NCBI GenBank assembly: GCA_047967505.1
Contig: CM106541.1
Reading direction: 5' to 3' (one strand)
Length of the DNA stretch: 64,000 nucleotides
Origin: Dipteris shenzhenensis
Taxonomy: Eukaryota > Polypodiophyta > Polypodiopsida > Gleicheniales
The translations under genes were made by a program, and so were the position numbers. This document shows positions 54,337 to 64,000 of the stretch, piece by piece. Position 1 is the stretch's first letter. Every line of letters begins with the position of its first letter. Below the pieces are notes generated by a model that was not told the DNA's origin, searched no databases, and saw only the letters and a list, made by a program, of their open reading frames with translations.

Positions 54337-55731
54337 CAATGGTGCTCCACTCCCTTCATGAGTGTCAAGCCCTCCTTGCGTGAGGCATCTTCCATTGAGA
54401 GAGATTTCCGTCAGAGAGAGTGAAAGCCCTTGTTTCATCAAGGCACGCAAGCCCTTGCTCCGTCAAGGCACAAGCCCTCTCCTTGAGGCACCTTCGTTGC
54501 TTCTTCAGCTCTTCTTGTAGAGATCATCCTCATCTCAGATTTGAGTCTAAAATCTCTCCATTCTGCTTTATGGAGGTCAAGTTATGCTGTTCTGAAACTT
54601 CATAGATTTCTCTGAGAGATCTTGTAAGGTTTTGTGAGAGAGAAAGGTTCTGGTTCAAGGTTCTCTGGTCCTATGTTTTAGCTACAACCAGTAGAGGGCA
54701 GCAGAGATCTCTCACAACCAGTGAGCTTCAAAGCCTTTCAAAGACGACCAGTAGCTCTCGGGCTTCTTCAAAGGCTCCTTCAAGATCTACATGCAGAGAG
54801 GGCGACCTGCAGCAGCAGCCAGAGACTCCTGGATCGCCATCTACAACGATGGAGCCACTGACGGGCTCCTCGTCTCCATGCGTCAACAGCTTCTACCAGC
54901 AACTCTAGCGTCTTCAACAAAGCAGCGCACTCAACGCGGCTCCTCTGCTGCTCCAAGCGCCACTATGGCCTCCAGGCTCCAGCGAGCCCCGGTCTCCTCA
55001 ACAGTCCTGATAGCAACTACAGCAACGTTTCAACGGGTGAAATGACATCAACAGGCCCCTACAACTCAAGGCAACGCCCTTGACTTTGACCCAAACGCCC
55101 ATGCAAAGCAACACCTCCAGGTCTAGCGCCACGGTCTCTATTGAGCGCATGAGCCTTGAGAGCGAATCGGCAGCCACTCCAACAACAGCGCTTCAGCATT
55201 CAACAACTTCCATGCACGACTCGCAGCATCTCCCAGAACAGTAGAGAAACAACTCCCTGCTCACAATGCCCGACACAGCAAGCTTCTCCAAGCAGGCTCC
55301 TAGCTTCATCAAAGCTCCACGAAGAGCTCCATAGCCAGCAACGCTCCTTCAACGCCTCTCAACGAGTCCTCACGAGCTAGCTTAGAGCCAAGCAAGCAAG
55401 GCTACGGAGCAAGCAGCGCTCCTTCAACGAGCTTTTGCAACCCGAAAGACCACAAAGGGACGACCCGGTGGGCAAGACTTCGCAACAAAGACTCCTCCCA
55501 CAACGGACTCTGCTCACGGCAACTCCAGCACCATCGCCACGACTCCTTCGACCACTCGGGCAAAGCTGCTCTACACTACGCCAACGATCTCGACCAGCTT
55601 CACCGACCAATAGCCCTACGCTTCACACAGTTCTCCACGCTAGCCGCCCAGCGACCTCATGTACAACCTTAGTGTACAGTTAGTATCTTGTGTGCACTCC
55701 TCTCTCTCCCTCTCTCTCATTTCCGTCATCA

Positions 55732-56914
55732 GGAACCATCCGAACACTGCCGGTCCAAGAGATTAGAGGAGCAAAGAAGGGCGCAGGAACACTTGGTCAA
55801 CTATGCTTTGATGACAGAGGTGATTCGTGCTGATGAACCCGAGTGTCTTGAAGAGGCACAGGATGATGATAGGTGGATGGAGGCTATGCAGTCGGAGTAT
55901 GGCTCCATAATGAAGAACAACACTTGGGACCTTGTGGATCGACCACCAAAACGCAAGGTAATCAGCACCAATTGGGTGTACAAGACCAAGTACAAGTCCA
56001 ACGGCACGTTGGATAAGTACAAGGCTTGGCTCATGGCAAAAGGATTCGCACAGGTACATGGTTTTGATTATCAGGATACTTTTGCTTCCACAGCTCAACT
56101 AACCACAATTCGTAGTGTTTTGGCTTTAGCTGCCCAGGGAAGTTGGCCCGTGTTTCAGATGGATGTAAAATCTGCCTTTCTGAATGGGGATCTCAAGGAG
56201 GAGGTATACGTGGAACAACCACCAGGTTTTGTGATCCCCGGTTCAGAAGATAAAGTTTGTAAACTGAAGAAGGCACTTTATGGGCTGAAACAAGCCCCAC
56301 AAGCATGGTACCAGCGAATTGATGCCTACTTTTTACAGAACGGGTTTAGGAGGAGCCCATCATATGCAAATTTGTATATCTTCAGAGAAGGAGGCAGATG
56401 TATGATCGTGGTCCTTTATGTGGACGACCTTGTCATAACAGGGAACCATGAAGAGAAGATCTCACAGACGAAGCATTTGCTAGGAAGCGAGTTTGAAATG
56501 ACAGACTTCGGATTGATGCATTTCTGTTTGGGGATTGAAGTTTGGCAAGAGCCGAAACAGATCTTCATTTCACAACTGAAGTATGCTGGAGAGATACTAA
56601 AGGCATTTGGCATGGCTGAGTGCAAGACAGGTGGTACCCCTATGGAGGTTGACGTGAAGCTCTCAAATGAGGATTCATCACCACTGGTGGACGAAGCGAA
56701 GTATAGAAGGCTTGTGGGTAACTTGATTTACTTGTGTAACACACGGTCGGACATCAGCTTTGCGACTAGTGTACTAAGCAGGTTTTCCAATAAGCCCCGG
56801 GAGAACCATTGGAGGGCAGGGATGCGGGTGCTGAAATACATCAAAGGCACACTTGATTATGGCATCACCTATACCAAGGGCAATATCTTGACCGGATTCT
56901 GTGACTCGGATTGA
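55732..56914 (+). pseudogene. Copia-1 reverse transcriptase
   Basis: The open frame at 55688-56914 starts in the TRIM-like LTR, so its Met is fortuitous. RT proper has AKGFAQVHGFDYQDTF, VFQMDVKSAFLNGDL (first catalytic Asp), KKALYGLKQAPQAWY and LYVDDLVITG. It then has the thumb and RRLVGNLIYL, and ends CDSD before a TGA in the RNase H start. This is the best preserved domain of the element. Confidence 0.93.
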
Positions 56915-57360
56915 GCAGGAGACATGGACAGCAGGAGGTCAGTGACAGGTTACTGTTTCTCACTTGGATATGGAACCGTGTCATGGGTCAGCAAGAAGCA
57001 ACCCACAGTTGCTCTTTCTTCTACCGAGGCTGAGCACAAATTAGCATGCTTTGCTTCTTGCGAGGCAGTGTGGTTGAGGAGGATTTTGGGAGACATGGGT
57101 GCAGTGCAGAACAAGCCCACGCAGTTATCATGTGACAATCAAAGTTGCATGGCAATTGCAAAGAACCCTGTGTTCCACGCTCGCACAAAACACATTGAGA
57201 TTCAATATCACTTTGTACGTTAGCTCATCATGGATGGAGAGGTCAACTTGGTGTACTGTCTGACTATAGAGAATGCTGCGGACATCTTCACGAAGGCTCT
57301 TGGAAGAGACTTGCTGGAGAGGCATCTTCATCGACTTAGCATTGGATCGAAAAAGTAAGT
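56890..57360 (+). pseudogene. Copia-1 RNase H
   Basis: CDSD then a TGA in the Trp position, [40 protein letters not shown] and [15 protein letters not shown] cover the catalytic residues. A second stop follows at about 57222. The C-terminal ADIFTKALGRDLLERHL tail is intact up to 57357. Confidence 0.9.
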
Positions 57361-57375
57361 TCACTTGCGGGTGGA

Positions 57376-57389
57376 CATTGAGGGGGGGT
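57376..57389 (+). other. Polypurine tract of copia-1
   Basis: ACATTGAGGGGGGG directly precedes the 3' LTR, where it would prime plus-strand DNA. Confidence 0.8.
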
Positions 57390-58113
57390 GTTAGATATCA
57401 ATGTTCCACTCTCGTGTAACTACGCGGGAACCAGCTAACTCTACTTGTAAGCCCCCCATATGAGGAGAAGGCATTTGAGTAGCTCGGTTATCCGGTAGGT
57501 CCGTGTTTGGACACCAGATGGGGGCCATGTGTGCCCTGATGGCTGGATGGCTTCAGATAGAGTTGGCACACTGCCAACTAGGCTACATGCAAGTGCGGGA
57601 AGGCATCCCATGACTGACCGCACTGAGGGTAGACGGAGCATTTCTTGGGACAGCCCACTCTCAGGTTGCGGGGCCTGTTTGGAGTCCTAGATGATCCCGA
57701 ATGGCTGTGGGCCGAACGAGAACTGTAGGTAAGTTGCTCTATTTTGTGCACCGGTTCTATCGTGTGGTCGGTGGCCTATTTCAGGATCGACCCCCAGTCG
57801 ATCATTTTGGGCGGACTGGGTCGGTCACCCAATTGGGTCTAACCGACTGGTGGCTATATAAGAGCAAGCCCGTGAAGCCCATTTCATCACTGGCTATAGC
57901 AACCCTGATTCCTTAGCATCCAGCCTCCATCCTCTAATATTTCCAGCTCACCATCGAAGCTTCTTTCATAGGAGCGCACGGTTGGGAGGCAGCGCCATCT
58001 ATTATATCAGTTCTATAGTAATCAAATTTTTGATTCTCCATACTATCTGTTTTCTCTCTTGCATACGAGATCCTGTTATCTGTTGAGCACAGACATTGTA
58101 TTGTTTTCTTACA
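57390..58113 (+). mobile_element. Copia-1 3' LTR
   Basis: This is a complete 724-bp LTR with TGTTAGATATC at the start and TTGTTTTCTTACA at the end. A TATA box (CTATATAAG) lies at 57854-57862. It is in inverted orientation to the LTR at 59359-60084. Confidence 0.93.
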
Positions 58114-59358
58114 GGTCTTTCTAAATAGGGGAGGTCAAAGGATTTAATAGCTTTATCCCTTATTATTTGTTGGCAGAGTTGTCTTGCCTTTTGGCTGTCC
58201 TCATTAGGAGGGGAGGTGTTAGAAAGTAAATCCTTGAAGTGAGTTTGAATATACTCATTATTTTCCTTAGGGTTGCTTAGATGAGAGCCATTTGGTCCTT
58301 TAAGAAGAGGAATCTCCTCTTGACACCTTTTCCTTCTGATAATTTTGAAAGTTTCCTTAGTAGGCCTGTTAATCTTTCCTGCCCACCAGTCTCTGTAGTA
58401 CACTTTAGACTCATAAGCCTAATTTGTTCTTGTTTTCTGAGCTCTCTTTTGGGATTATTCAATTCTTCATGAGCCTCTTCATCACCCTCTCTGGCTTTTT
58501 GCTCTAAAGTGATGATGTTATTTTGGATATAATCCATTCTTTGAGCCCTAATCTGTGCCCTTTTTTTTCTAGCTGATCTTAAAATAATATGAGAATCCTT
58601 GACAGCCAATTCCCAAGCTTGAGATGCTGATGTGAGTTGAGAGAAAGCTCTATGCCAGACCACCTTAATTAGTTTCTGTACACTCTTAAGTTGAAAGAGC
58701 TTAGGGTCAGCTTTGAACCAGGAGAAGGACTCCTCTCCCCAGGTCCAAAATCACATCTCAGTGAGACATGCTTGTGATCTGACAAGCTTAGAGAAGAGAA
58801 TGTTACAACTCTTAGAGATAGCTGTCTGTTAAATAGATTTTGGGAAATATAGAATCTGTCAAGTCTAGCCTCCCTTCTATGTTCCCCTATCTGACTGCTG
58901 CACCAAGTAAACTCTCTGTTATTACTAACATCAACCATCTGCCAGTGCTCTTTACATTCTTCCCAAGCAAGTAATTTAGATTCTCTGATGCATATGCCCA
59001 TTCCCTTCCATCTCTCTGCTTTGCTCTCTACCATATTGAAATCCCCCATTATTATGCGATTGCCATCTTGGTATTGCAAGGATTCCCATAACTCCCTCCT
59101 CTCTGAAGCTGAATTGGGAGCATAGACAAAAATGACAAAGATGTCAATTTCGTTCACACAACACTACAGCATTAACCATCTGTTGTGAGCATCTGTAATG
59201 ACTTGAGAAATACAATCCTTATAGTGAGACAAAATACCTATAGCTATCCCTCCTTTTCCATCCTCATGAGAAGTAAAAAACCAAGTCCTTCTATCCATGA
59301 CTTGTAGCCTATCTTCAAGAGTAGACTGACTTGCCTTGACGTCTTGCAATGCTAAAAA
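58114..59358 (-). pseudogene. LINE-1 ORF2 fragment (endonuclease and linker)
   Basis: Reading leftwards, FLALQDVKASQSTLED continues the endonuclease begun at 14896. It then shows FVYAPNSASE, IMGDFNMVE, LDRFYISQNL and SLSDHKHVSL, the endonuclease motifs. After that come the linker and pre-RT region (PLLKGPNGSHLSNP) in a shifted frame to 58114. RT itself is missing, replaced by copia-1. Frameshifts lie near 59160 and 58400. Confidence 0.88.
59354..59358. repeat. Copia-2 target-site duplication (AAAAA), left
   Basis: AAAAA precedes the LTR end here. The same AAAAA follows the LTR at 20779-20783 and 14781-14785. Confidence 0.75.
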
Positions 59359-60084
59359 TGTAAGAAAACAATACAACGTCTGTGCTCAACAGATAACAGG
59401 ATCTCGTATGCAAGAGAGAAAAGCTGATAGTATGGAGAATCAAAAATTTGATTACTGTAAAACTGATACAATAGATGGCGCTGCCTCCCAGTCGTGCGCT
59501 CCTGTGTGAGAAGCTTTGATGGCATGCTAGAAACAGTAGAGGATGGAGGCTGGATGCTAAGGAATCAGGGTTTCTGTAGCCAGTGATGAATATGGGCTTC
59601 ACGGGCTTGCTCTTATATAGCCAACAGTTGTAGTTGGTTAGATCGAATTGGGAGACCAACCCAGTCTGCCCAAAACGGCCGACGGTCTCGAAATAGGCCA
59701 TCGACCACGCGTTAGAATCATGGCGCAGAATAGAGCAACTGACCTATGGTTCTCCATTCGGCCCAGAGCCATCCGGGATCATCTGGGACTCCAAACAGGC
59801 CCCGCAACCCGAGAGTGGGCTGCCCCGAGAAATGCTCTGTCTACCCTCAGTGCGGTCAGTCATGGGATGCCTTCCTGCACTTGCATGTAGCCTAGTTGGT
59901 AGTGTGCCAACTCTATCTGAAGCCGTCCAGCCATCAGGCCACACATGGCCCCCATCTGGTGTCCAAACCAGGACCTACCGGATAACCGAGCTACTCAAAT
60001 GCCTTCTCCTCATATGGGGGGCTTACAAGTAGAGTTAGCTGGTTCCCGCGTAATTACACGAGAGTGGAGCATTGATATCTAACA
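59359..60084 (-). mobile_element. Copia-2 3' LTR
   Basis: This is a 726-bp LTR, TGTTAG...TTACA in element orientation, with TATA box at 59612-59620. The purine tract follows at 60085-60098 (minus strand ATTGAGGGGGGG). Confidence 0.93.
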
Positions 60085-60091
60085 CCCCCCC

Positions 60092-60600
60092 TCAATGTCC
60101 ACCCGCTGCAAGTGAACTTACTTTTTCGGTTCTTCCAAGAGCCTTCGTGAAGATGTCTGCAGCATTCTCTGTAGTTGGACAGTACACCAAGTCGACCTTT
60201 CCATCCATGATGAGCTTGCGTACAAAGTGATATTGAATCTCAATGTGTTTTGTGCGAGCGTGGAACACAGGGTTCTTTCCAATTGCCATGCAACTCTGAT
60301 TGTCACATGATAACTGCGTAGGCTTATTCTGCACTGCACCCATGTCCCCTAAAATCCTCCTCAACCACACTGCCTCACAAGAAGCAAAACATGCTAATTT
60401 GTACTCAGCCTCGGTAGAAGAAAGAGCAACTATAGGTTGCTTATTGCTGACCCATGACACAGCTCCAGATCCAAGTGAGAAACAATAACCTATCACTGAT
60501 CTCCTCTAGATCCGAGTCACAGAATCTGGTCAAGGTGTTGCCCTTGTATAGGTGATGCCATAATCAAGTGTGCCTTTGATGTATTTCAGCACCCGCATCC
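60092..60600 (-). pseudogene. Copia-2 RNase H
   Basis: [25 protein letters not shown] and [15 protein letters not shown] are intact in the 134-codon frame. Relative to copia-1, about 35 bases are lost near 60130 just after TKALGR, and the start (CDSD region) is shifted. Trp-type residues before AGD are not readable. Confidence 0.85.
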
Positions 60601-61349
60601 CTGCCCTCTATTATGACAAGGTCGTCCACGTAAAGGACCACGATCATACACCTATCTCCTTCTTTGTAGTTATACAAATTTGCATCAGATGGGCTCCTCC
60701 TGAACCCATTTTGCAGAAAGTAGGCATCAATCCGCTGGTACCACGCTCGTGGGGCCTATTTCAGCCCGTAAAGTGCCTTCTTCAGTTTACAGACTTTACC
60801 TTCTAAACCGGGGATCACAAAACCTAGTGGTTGTTCCACGTATACCTCCTCCTTGAGATCTCCATTTAGAAAGGCGGATTTTACATCCATCTGAAACACG
60901 GGCCAACTTTCCCGTGCTGCTAAAGCCAAAACACTACGAATTGTGGTTAGTCGAGTTGTGGGAGCAAAAGTATCCTGATAATCAAAACCATGTACCTGTG
61001 CGAATCCTTTTGCCACGAGCTGAGCCTTGTACTTATCCAACGTGCCGTCGCACTTGTACTTGGTCTTGTACACCCACTTGGTGTCGATTACCTTGCATTT
61101 TGGTGGTCGATCCACAAGGTCCCAAGTGTTGTTCTTCATTATGGAGTCATACTCCAACTGCATAGCCTCCATCCACCTATCATCACCCTGTGCTTCTTCA
61201 AGACACTTGGGTTCTTCAGCATGGATCACCTCTGTCATCAAAGTGTAGTTGACCAAGTGTTCCTGCGCCCTTCTTTGCTCCTCTAATCTCTTGGACCGGC
61301 AGTGTTCGGATGGTTCCTCCTCAATGGCTGGAGGTTCTCTGCCGTCCAA
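60600..61349 (-). pseudogene. Copia-2 reverse transcriptase with C-terminal deletion
   Basis: The main frame (60756-61349) carries AKGFAQVHGFDYQDTF, VFQMDVKSAFLNGDL and KKALYGLK, followed by a stop and then YVDDLVI near 60620. From there the sequence jumps to the start of the RNase H linker. About 370 bases present in copia-1 (about 56440-56810) are missing, so the thumb is absent. Confidence 0.9.
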
Positions 61350-61535
61350 AAGCTACTTTACCCACTTCGGGAATGGCCGTTGCCGTTGTGGTTCTGCAGG
61401 CTCTTCTTCATCTTCTTTATTTTGAATCCTCCCAAGCACCGTTGGGGGAGTTCGGTCTGCTGTTGGTGGTGGTATTGGATGGATATCCTGGTCCTGGCTG
61501 CCTGGGAACGAAGCATCCTCCTCCAATTGATGCGG

Positions 61536-62260
61536 CTATTCTGAGAAGACCACATCGCGACTTGCTATTACCTTCTTGGTAACAGGGTTATAGAGATGGT
61601 AACCCTTCGCCTCTTCACTGTAGCCCAAGAAAATACACTTTCGGCTCTTCGGTTCCCATTTGGTCCTGTTAGCATCAGGGACATGCACAAAACAGTCACA
61701 TCCAAAAACTTTGAAATGTGCAGCTGAAGGTTTCTTACCAGAAAAGGCTTGCAGTGGAGTCATCCCATTCATAGCATTCGTGTAGCTACGATTCAGAATG
61801 TAAACTACCGTGTTACATGCTTCAGCCCAAAAAGTCTTTGGCAAATCATTCCCTTTCATCATACTCCTGCCCATTTCGTAGATGACGTGTTGCGCTCTGC
61901 TTCTCCATTTTGCTGTGGTGTATGTGGCGAGGGTTTCTGCCTCTTGATCCTGTGACTTTTGCAGTAACTTTCGAATTCACTTGATGTGAACTCACCACCT
62001 CTGTCTGATCTCAACTTCTTCACCTTCCTCCCTGTTTCTTTCTCGACCATTAGATGCCATTCTTTGAACTTACTAAAAGCCTCATCTTTAGTCTTCAGGA
62101 AGTATATCCATATCCTTCTACTGTAGTCGTCGATCAGCATCATGAAGTAGTAGGAACCACCCAAAGCTTCCATCTCCATCTTTCCGCAAAGGTCCATGTG
62201 AACGAGTGAACGAGCTCTAGAGGAGCCTTTGCCCTGCTGGCCTCTTTAGGAAAGGGCTGC
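61536..62260 (-). pseudogene. Copia-2 integrase
   Basis: The frame at 61859-62197 has IDDYSRRIWIYFLKTKDEAF, LRSDRGGEF (second Asp) and QQNGEAE, after which it shifts. The frame at 61536-61874 continues with FWAEACNTVVYILNRSY and FGCDCFVHVPD. Upstream, an 8-bp tandem duplication (TCGTTCAC twice, 62193-62212 region) shifts the frame just before the first catalytic Asp. Confidence 0.88.
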
Positions 62261-63108
62261 CAATGCTGCTTGCCCATCATGCAAGCTTCACATACATCGG
62301 GCAGATCTGAAATTTCTGGTAGGTCTGCAATCATTCCACTTTTATGTATCTCCTTTAAAGAACTAAGGTTTAGATGACCAAACCTCTCATGCCATAGCTT
62401 AGTATTGCTCACATCAGCTCGAGCACTAAAAGCTGAGAGTTTGTAGATGTTGTTGCGCCGTGTACCTTTACCAACGACCTTCCCTTGAAGATCCAAAATC
62501 TGTGCGCCATTCTTATCGAATTGAACTTTGAGGTCCCGATCCGTGATCGCAGAAATGGACAACAAGTTCCTCTTGATATCTGGCACATAAAGAACATCGG
62601 ACAACTGTATTACAACTCCATCTGACCTGAGAGCAATCGTACCTTTTCCTTTTGCTGGACATTTTGCATCATTGTCGACTGCTACCAAGATGTCATTCCC
62701 TACTGGATGTAGAGAGGTATACCAATCCTTCCGACTGGTCATGTGGCGTGATGCACCACTGTCAATCATCCAAGGTTCATCCGCAGGTACATGAACTGCC
62801 TCCGTGCAAATCTCCTCAATTGCTACGAACAACTCTACTGGTGCCGCCTGCGCATTGTTGCTGGACTCTTTCTTTACTCCGTTCTTCTCATCTGCAATCT
62901 TCTTCCAGCACTCATTCTGCTTGTGCCCTGCCTTGTTGCAATAGAAGCACTTGATCTTCTTCTTTCTCTTTTTATCATCAGAAGAAGATGGGTTACCAGA
63001 GTCCTTACCCTCAACCTTTCTTTGATCCAGCCCAGAAAGTCGAATCTTCACCAATCCTCGTCTTTTGACGCATCTCCTCCTCCGGAAGCATTGCACTGAA
63101 ATCCTCAA
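62140..63108 (-). pseudogene. Copia-2 gag C-terminus, protease and pre-integrase region
   Basis: This 322-codon frame has the CCHC knuckle FYCNKAGHKQNEC with the normal Gly. It also has protease WMIDSGASRHMT, VLYVPDIKRNLLSISAI, and the pre-integrase zinc region LWHERFGHL...CEACMMGKQH. It is better preserved than the same part of copia-1. The last about 20 residues are out of frame because of the 8-bp duplication. Confidence 0.9.
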
Positions 63109-63690
63109 AGTTGAGGGGCAGATTTCTGTTCTATGTATTCAGCGCCGTAACAAGACCGTCGTACTTTGGTGGGAGAATCCGTATGCATGTTCGTGCTAGA
63201 TTCTCGCTGGTGATGGTGATGCCAATCGCAGTCATCTGATCGCGCAGATTCTCACCCTGGTGATGAACGTCTCTGCCATTTCAGACTCATACAATTTATC
63301 GTTCGCGAGTTGAGTCTCTAGATTCTGAATCCGCATCTAATTCGTGGTCTCATACTGATTTTTCAAGACCGTCCATGCCTCCTCCGCTATGGTGACATGT
63401 TGAATTAACGCCATGACAGAATCACTTACACTGCAGACAATAGAACACAGCGCATCTGCATTTCTTCTTGTCCACGCGAGAATCTCATCCGCAGTTGGTA
63501 CTATCTGTTGTTCTGCATTGGCTGGATTTGGTCTCGGAACCGACTTCACGTCCACCCAAGTAGCAGTATCCCAAAGCTCGTATGCGCTTAGGATGGTCTT
63601 CATCTTGAACTTCCAGAGTGGATAGTTAGTGCCATCCAACTTTCCGCTTTCGCCGAACGGTGGGATTCGCAGTCTTGCGGGCTGGGCCAT
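63107..63690 (-). pseudogene. Copia-2 gag N-terminal part
   Basis: It starts at 63690 (MAQPARLRIPPFGES), 59 bases after the primer site, and runs 117 codons. A TAG follows at about 63337, then frames decay (QNLETQLAN is still readable). It matches copia-3 19417-19993 nearly base for base, including the TAG after TTN. Confidence 0.88.
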
Positions 63691-63748
63691 CTCTCACAAT
63701 CTGCTCGCAAACAGAAACACACTACCAAATCTTCTTGCTAGAGCCCAA

Positions 63749-63760
63749 GCTCTGATACCA
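63749..63760 (-). other. Primer binding site of copia-2
   Basis: The minus strand reads TGGTATCAGAGC directly after the LTR end TTCTTACA, complementary to the 3' part of initiator tRNA-Met as in many plant copia elements. Confidence 0.9.
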
Positions 63761-64000
63761 TGTAAGAAAACAATACAACGTCTGTGCTCAACAGATAACA
63801 TGATCTCGTATGCAAGAGAGAAAAGCTGATAGTATGGAGAATCAAAAATTTGATTACTGTAAAATTGATACAATAGATGGCGCTGCCTCCCAGCCGTGCG
63901 CTCCTGTGTGAGAAGCTTCGATGGCATGCTGGAAACAGTAGAGGATGGAGGCTGGATGCTAAGGAATCAGTGTTGTTGTAGCCAGTGATGAATATGGGCT
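63761..64000 (-). mobile_element. Copia-2 5' LTR, partial
   Basis: This is the inner 240 bases of the 5' LTR, ending with TTGTTTTCTTACA at the primer site. The rest lies beyond the window. Confidence 0.92.

Larger units (their letters stand above)
54154..55731 (+). mobile_element. TRIM-like non-autonomous LTR element nested in copia-1
   Basis: This is a 1578-bp insertion with a GGAAC target duplication, TG start and CA end. The 5' LTR (54154-54324) is followed at once by TGGTATCAGAGC, the tRNA-Met type primer site. About 1.3 kb of internal sequence has no gag or pol blocks. The frames there are Ser/Thr/Gln-rich and lack relatives I recognise. Only about 75 bases of a 3' LTR remain (55656-55731). 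Copia-2 lacks it. Confidence 0.85.
51385..58113 (+). mobile_element. Copia-1 (Ty1/copia), plus strand, with nested TRIM-like element
   Basis: This is a gag-protease-integrase-RT-RNase H element with a truncated 5' LTR and a complete 3' LTR. The five bases on the left (GTTAC) and right (GGTCT) do not match, and the right flank is LINE-1 while the left is gypsy-2, so the 5' side has been rearranged. Without the 1578-bp nested element the length would be about 5.15 kb. Confidence 0.9.
59359..64000 (-). mobile_element. Copia-2 (Ty1/copia), minus strand, cut by window end
   Basis: This element of the same family as copia-1 and copia-3 was inserted in LINE-1 ORF2. All domains are present in order from right to left, with several lesions. 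The 5' LTR begins at 63761 and should end near 64490, outside the window. Confidence 0.93.

Noticed and set aside
55688-55731. Start codon of the copia-1 RT frame at 55688
   Set aside because: The Met lies in the LTR of the nested TRIM-like element. The frame is open by chance and RT begins after the insertion.

Overview
The window looks like intergenic nuclear DNA of a vascular plant with a repeat-rich genome. The indicators are copia LTRs followed by the tRNA-Met type primer site common in plants, plant L1-type LINEs with a DUF4283-like ORF1 and a reverse-transcriptase zinc domain, several gypsy lineages, and a U2 snRNA-like sequence with a recognisable plant upstream element. I see no intact protein-coding host gene. 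The species cannot be named from the sequence.

Layout. Block A (1-14538) and block B (28460-51069) are two copies, in the same orientation, of one segment. By eye they differ by roughly one base in a hundred. Each copy holds, left to right: unclassified non-coding DNA with a C-rich tract; a U2-like gene; two diverged copies of a repeat called alpha here; a 688-bp tandem duplication; a probable minus-strand solo LTR; and the remains of two minus-strand gypsy elements (gypsy-1, gypsy-2). Block B additionally carries a 649-bp tandem duplication, and a nearly complete 7.4-kb GC-rich LINE (LINE-2, minus strand) sits inside the first unit of it.

Between A and B (14539-28459) is a composite present twice (14539-19416 and 20537-24379): a copia LTR, the 5' part of an AT-rich LINE (LINE-1, minus), and the integrase and 3' LTR of a plus-strand gypsy (gypsy-4). 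The first copy also holds a 1.0-kb TIR element and is joined to the 5' end of a copia (copia-3). To the right are a decayed minus-strand gypsy (gypsy-3), an unexplained 176-codon ORF and AT-rich DNA.

Right of B lie a plus-strand copia (copia-1) with a small non-autonomous LTR element (TRIM-like) nested in it, a LINE-1 fragment, and a minus-strand copia (copia-2) that runs off the window. The two copias face each other tail to tail, so their 3' LTRs form a large inverted repeat.

The readable history is nested. The 688-bp duplication predates the A/B duplication. The 649-bp duplication is seen only in B and LINE-2 is in only one of its units, so LINE-2 came after it. A copia entered LINE-1 at an AAAAA site, and that same junction was later copied to several places. 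The most notable items are the U2-like gene, the TRIM-like element, the overlapping ORF1/ORF2 junctions of both LINEs, the TIR element with palindromic repeats, and an integrase-protease fusion frame in block A.
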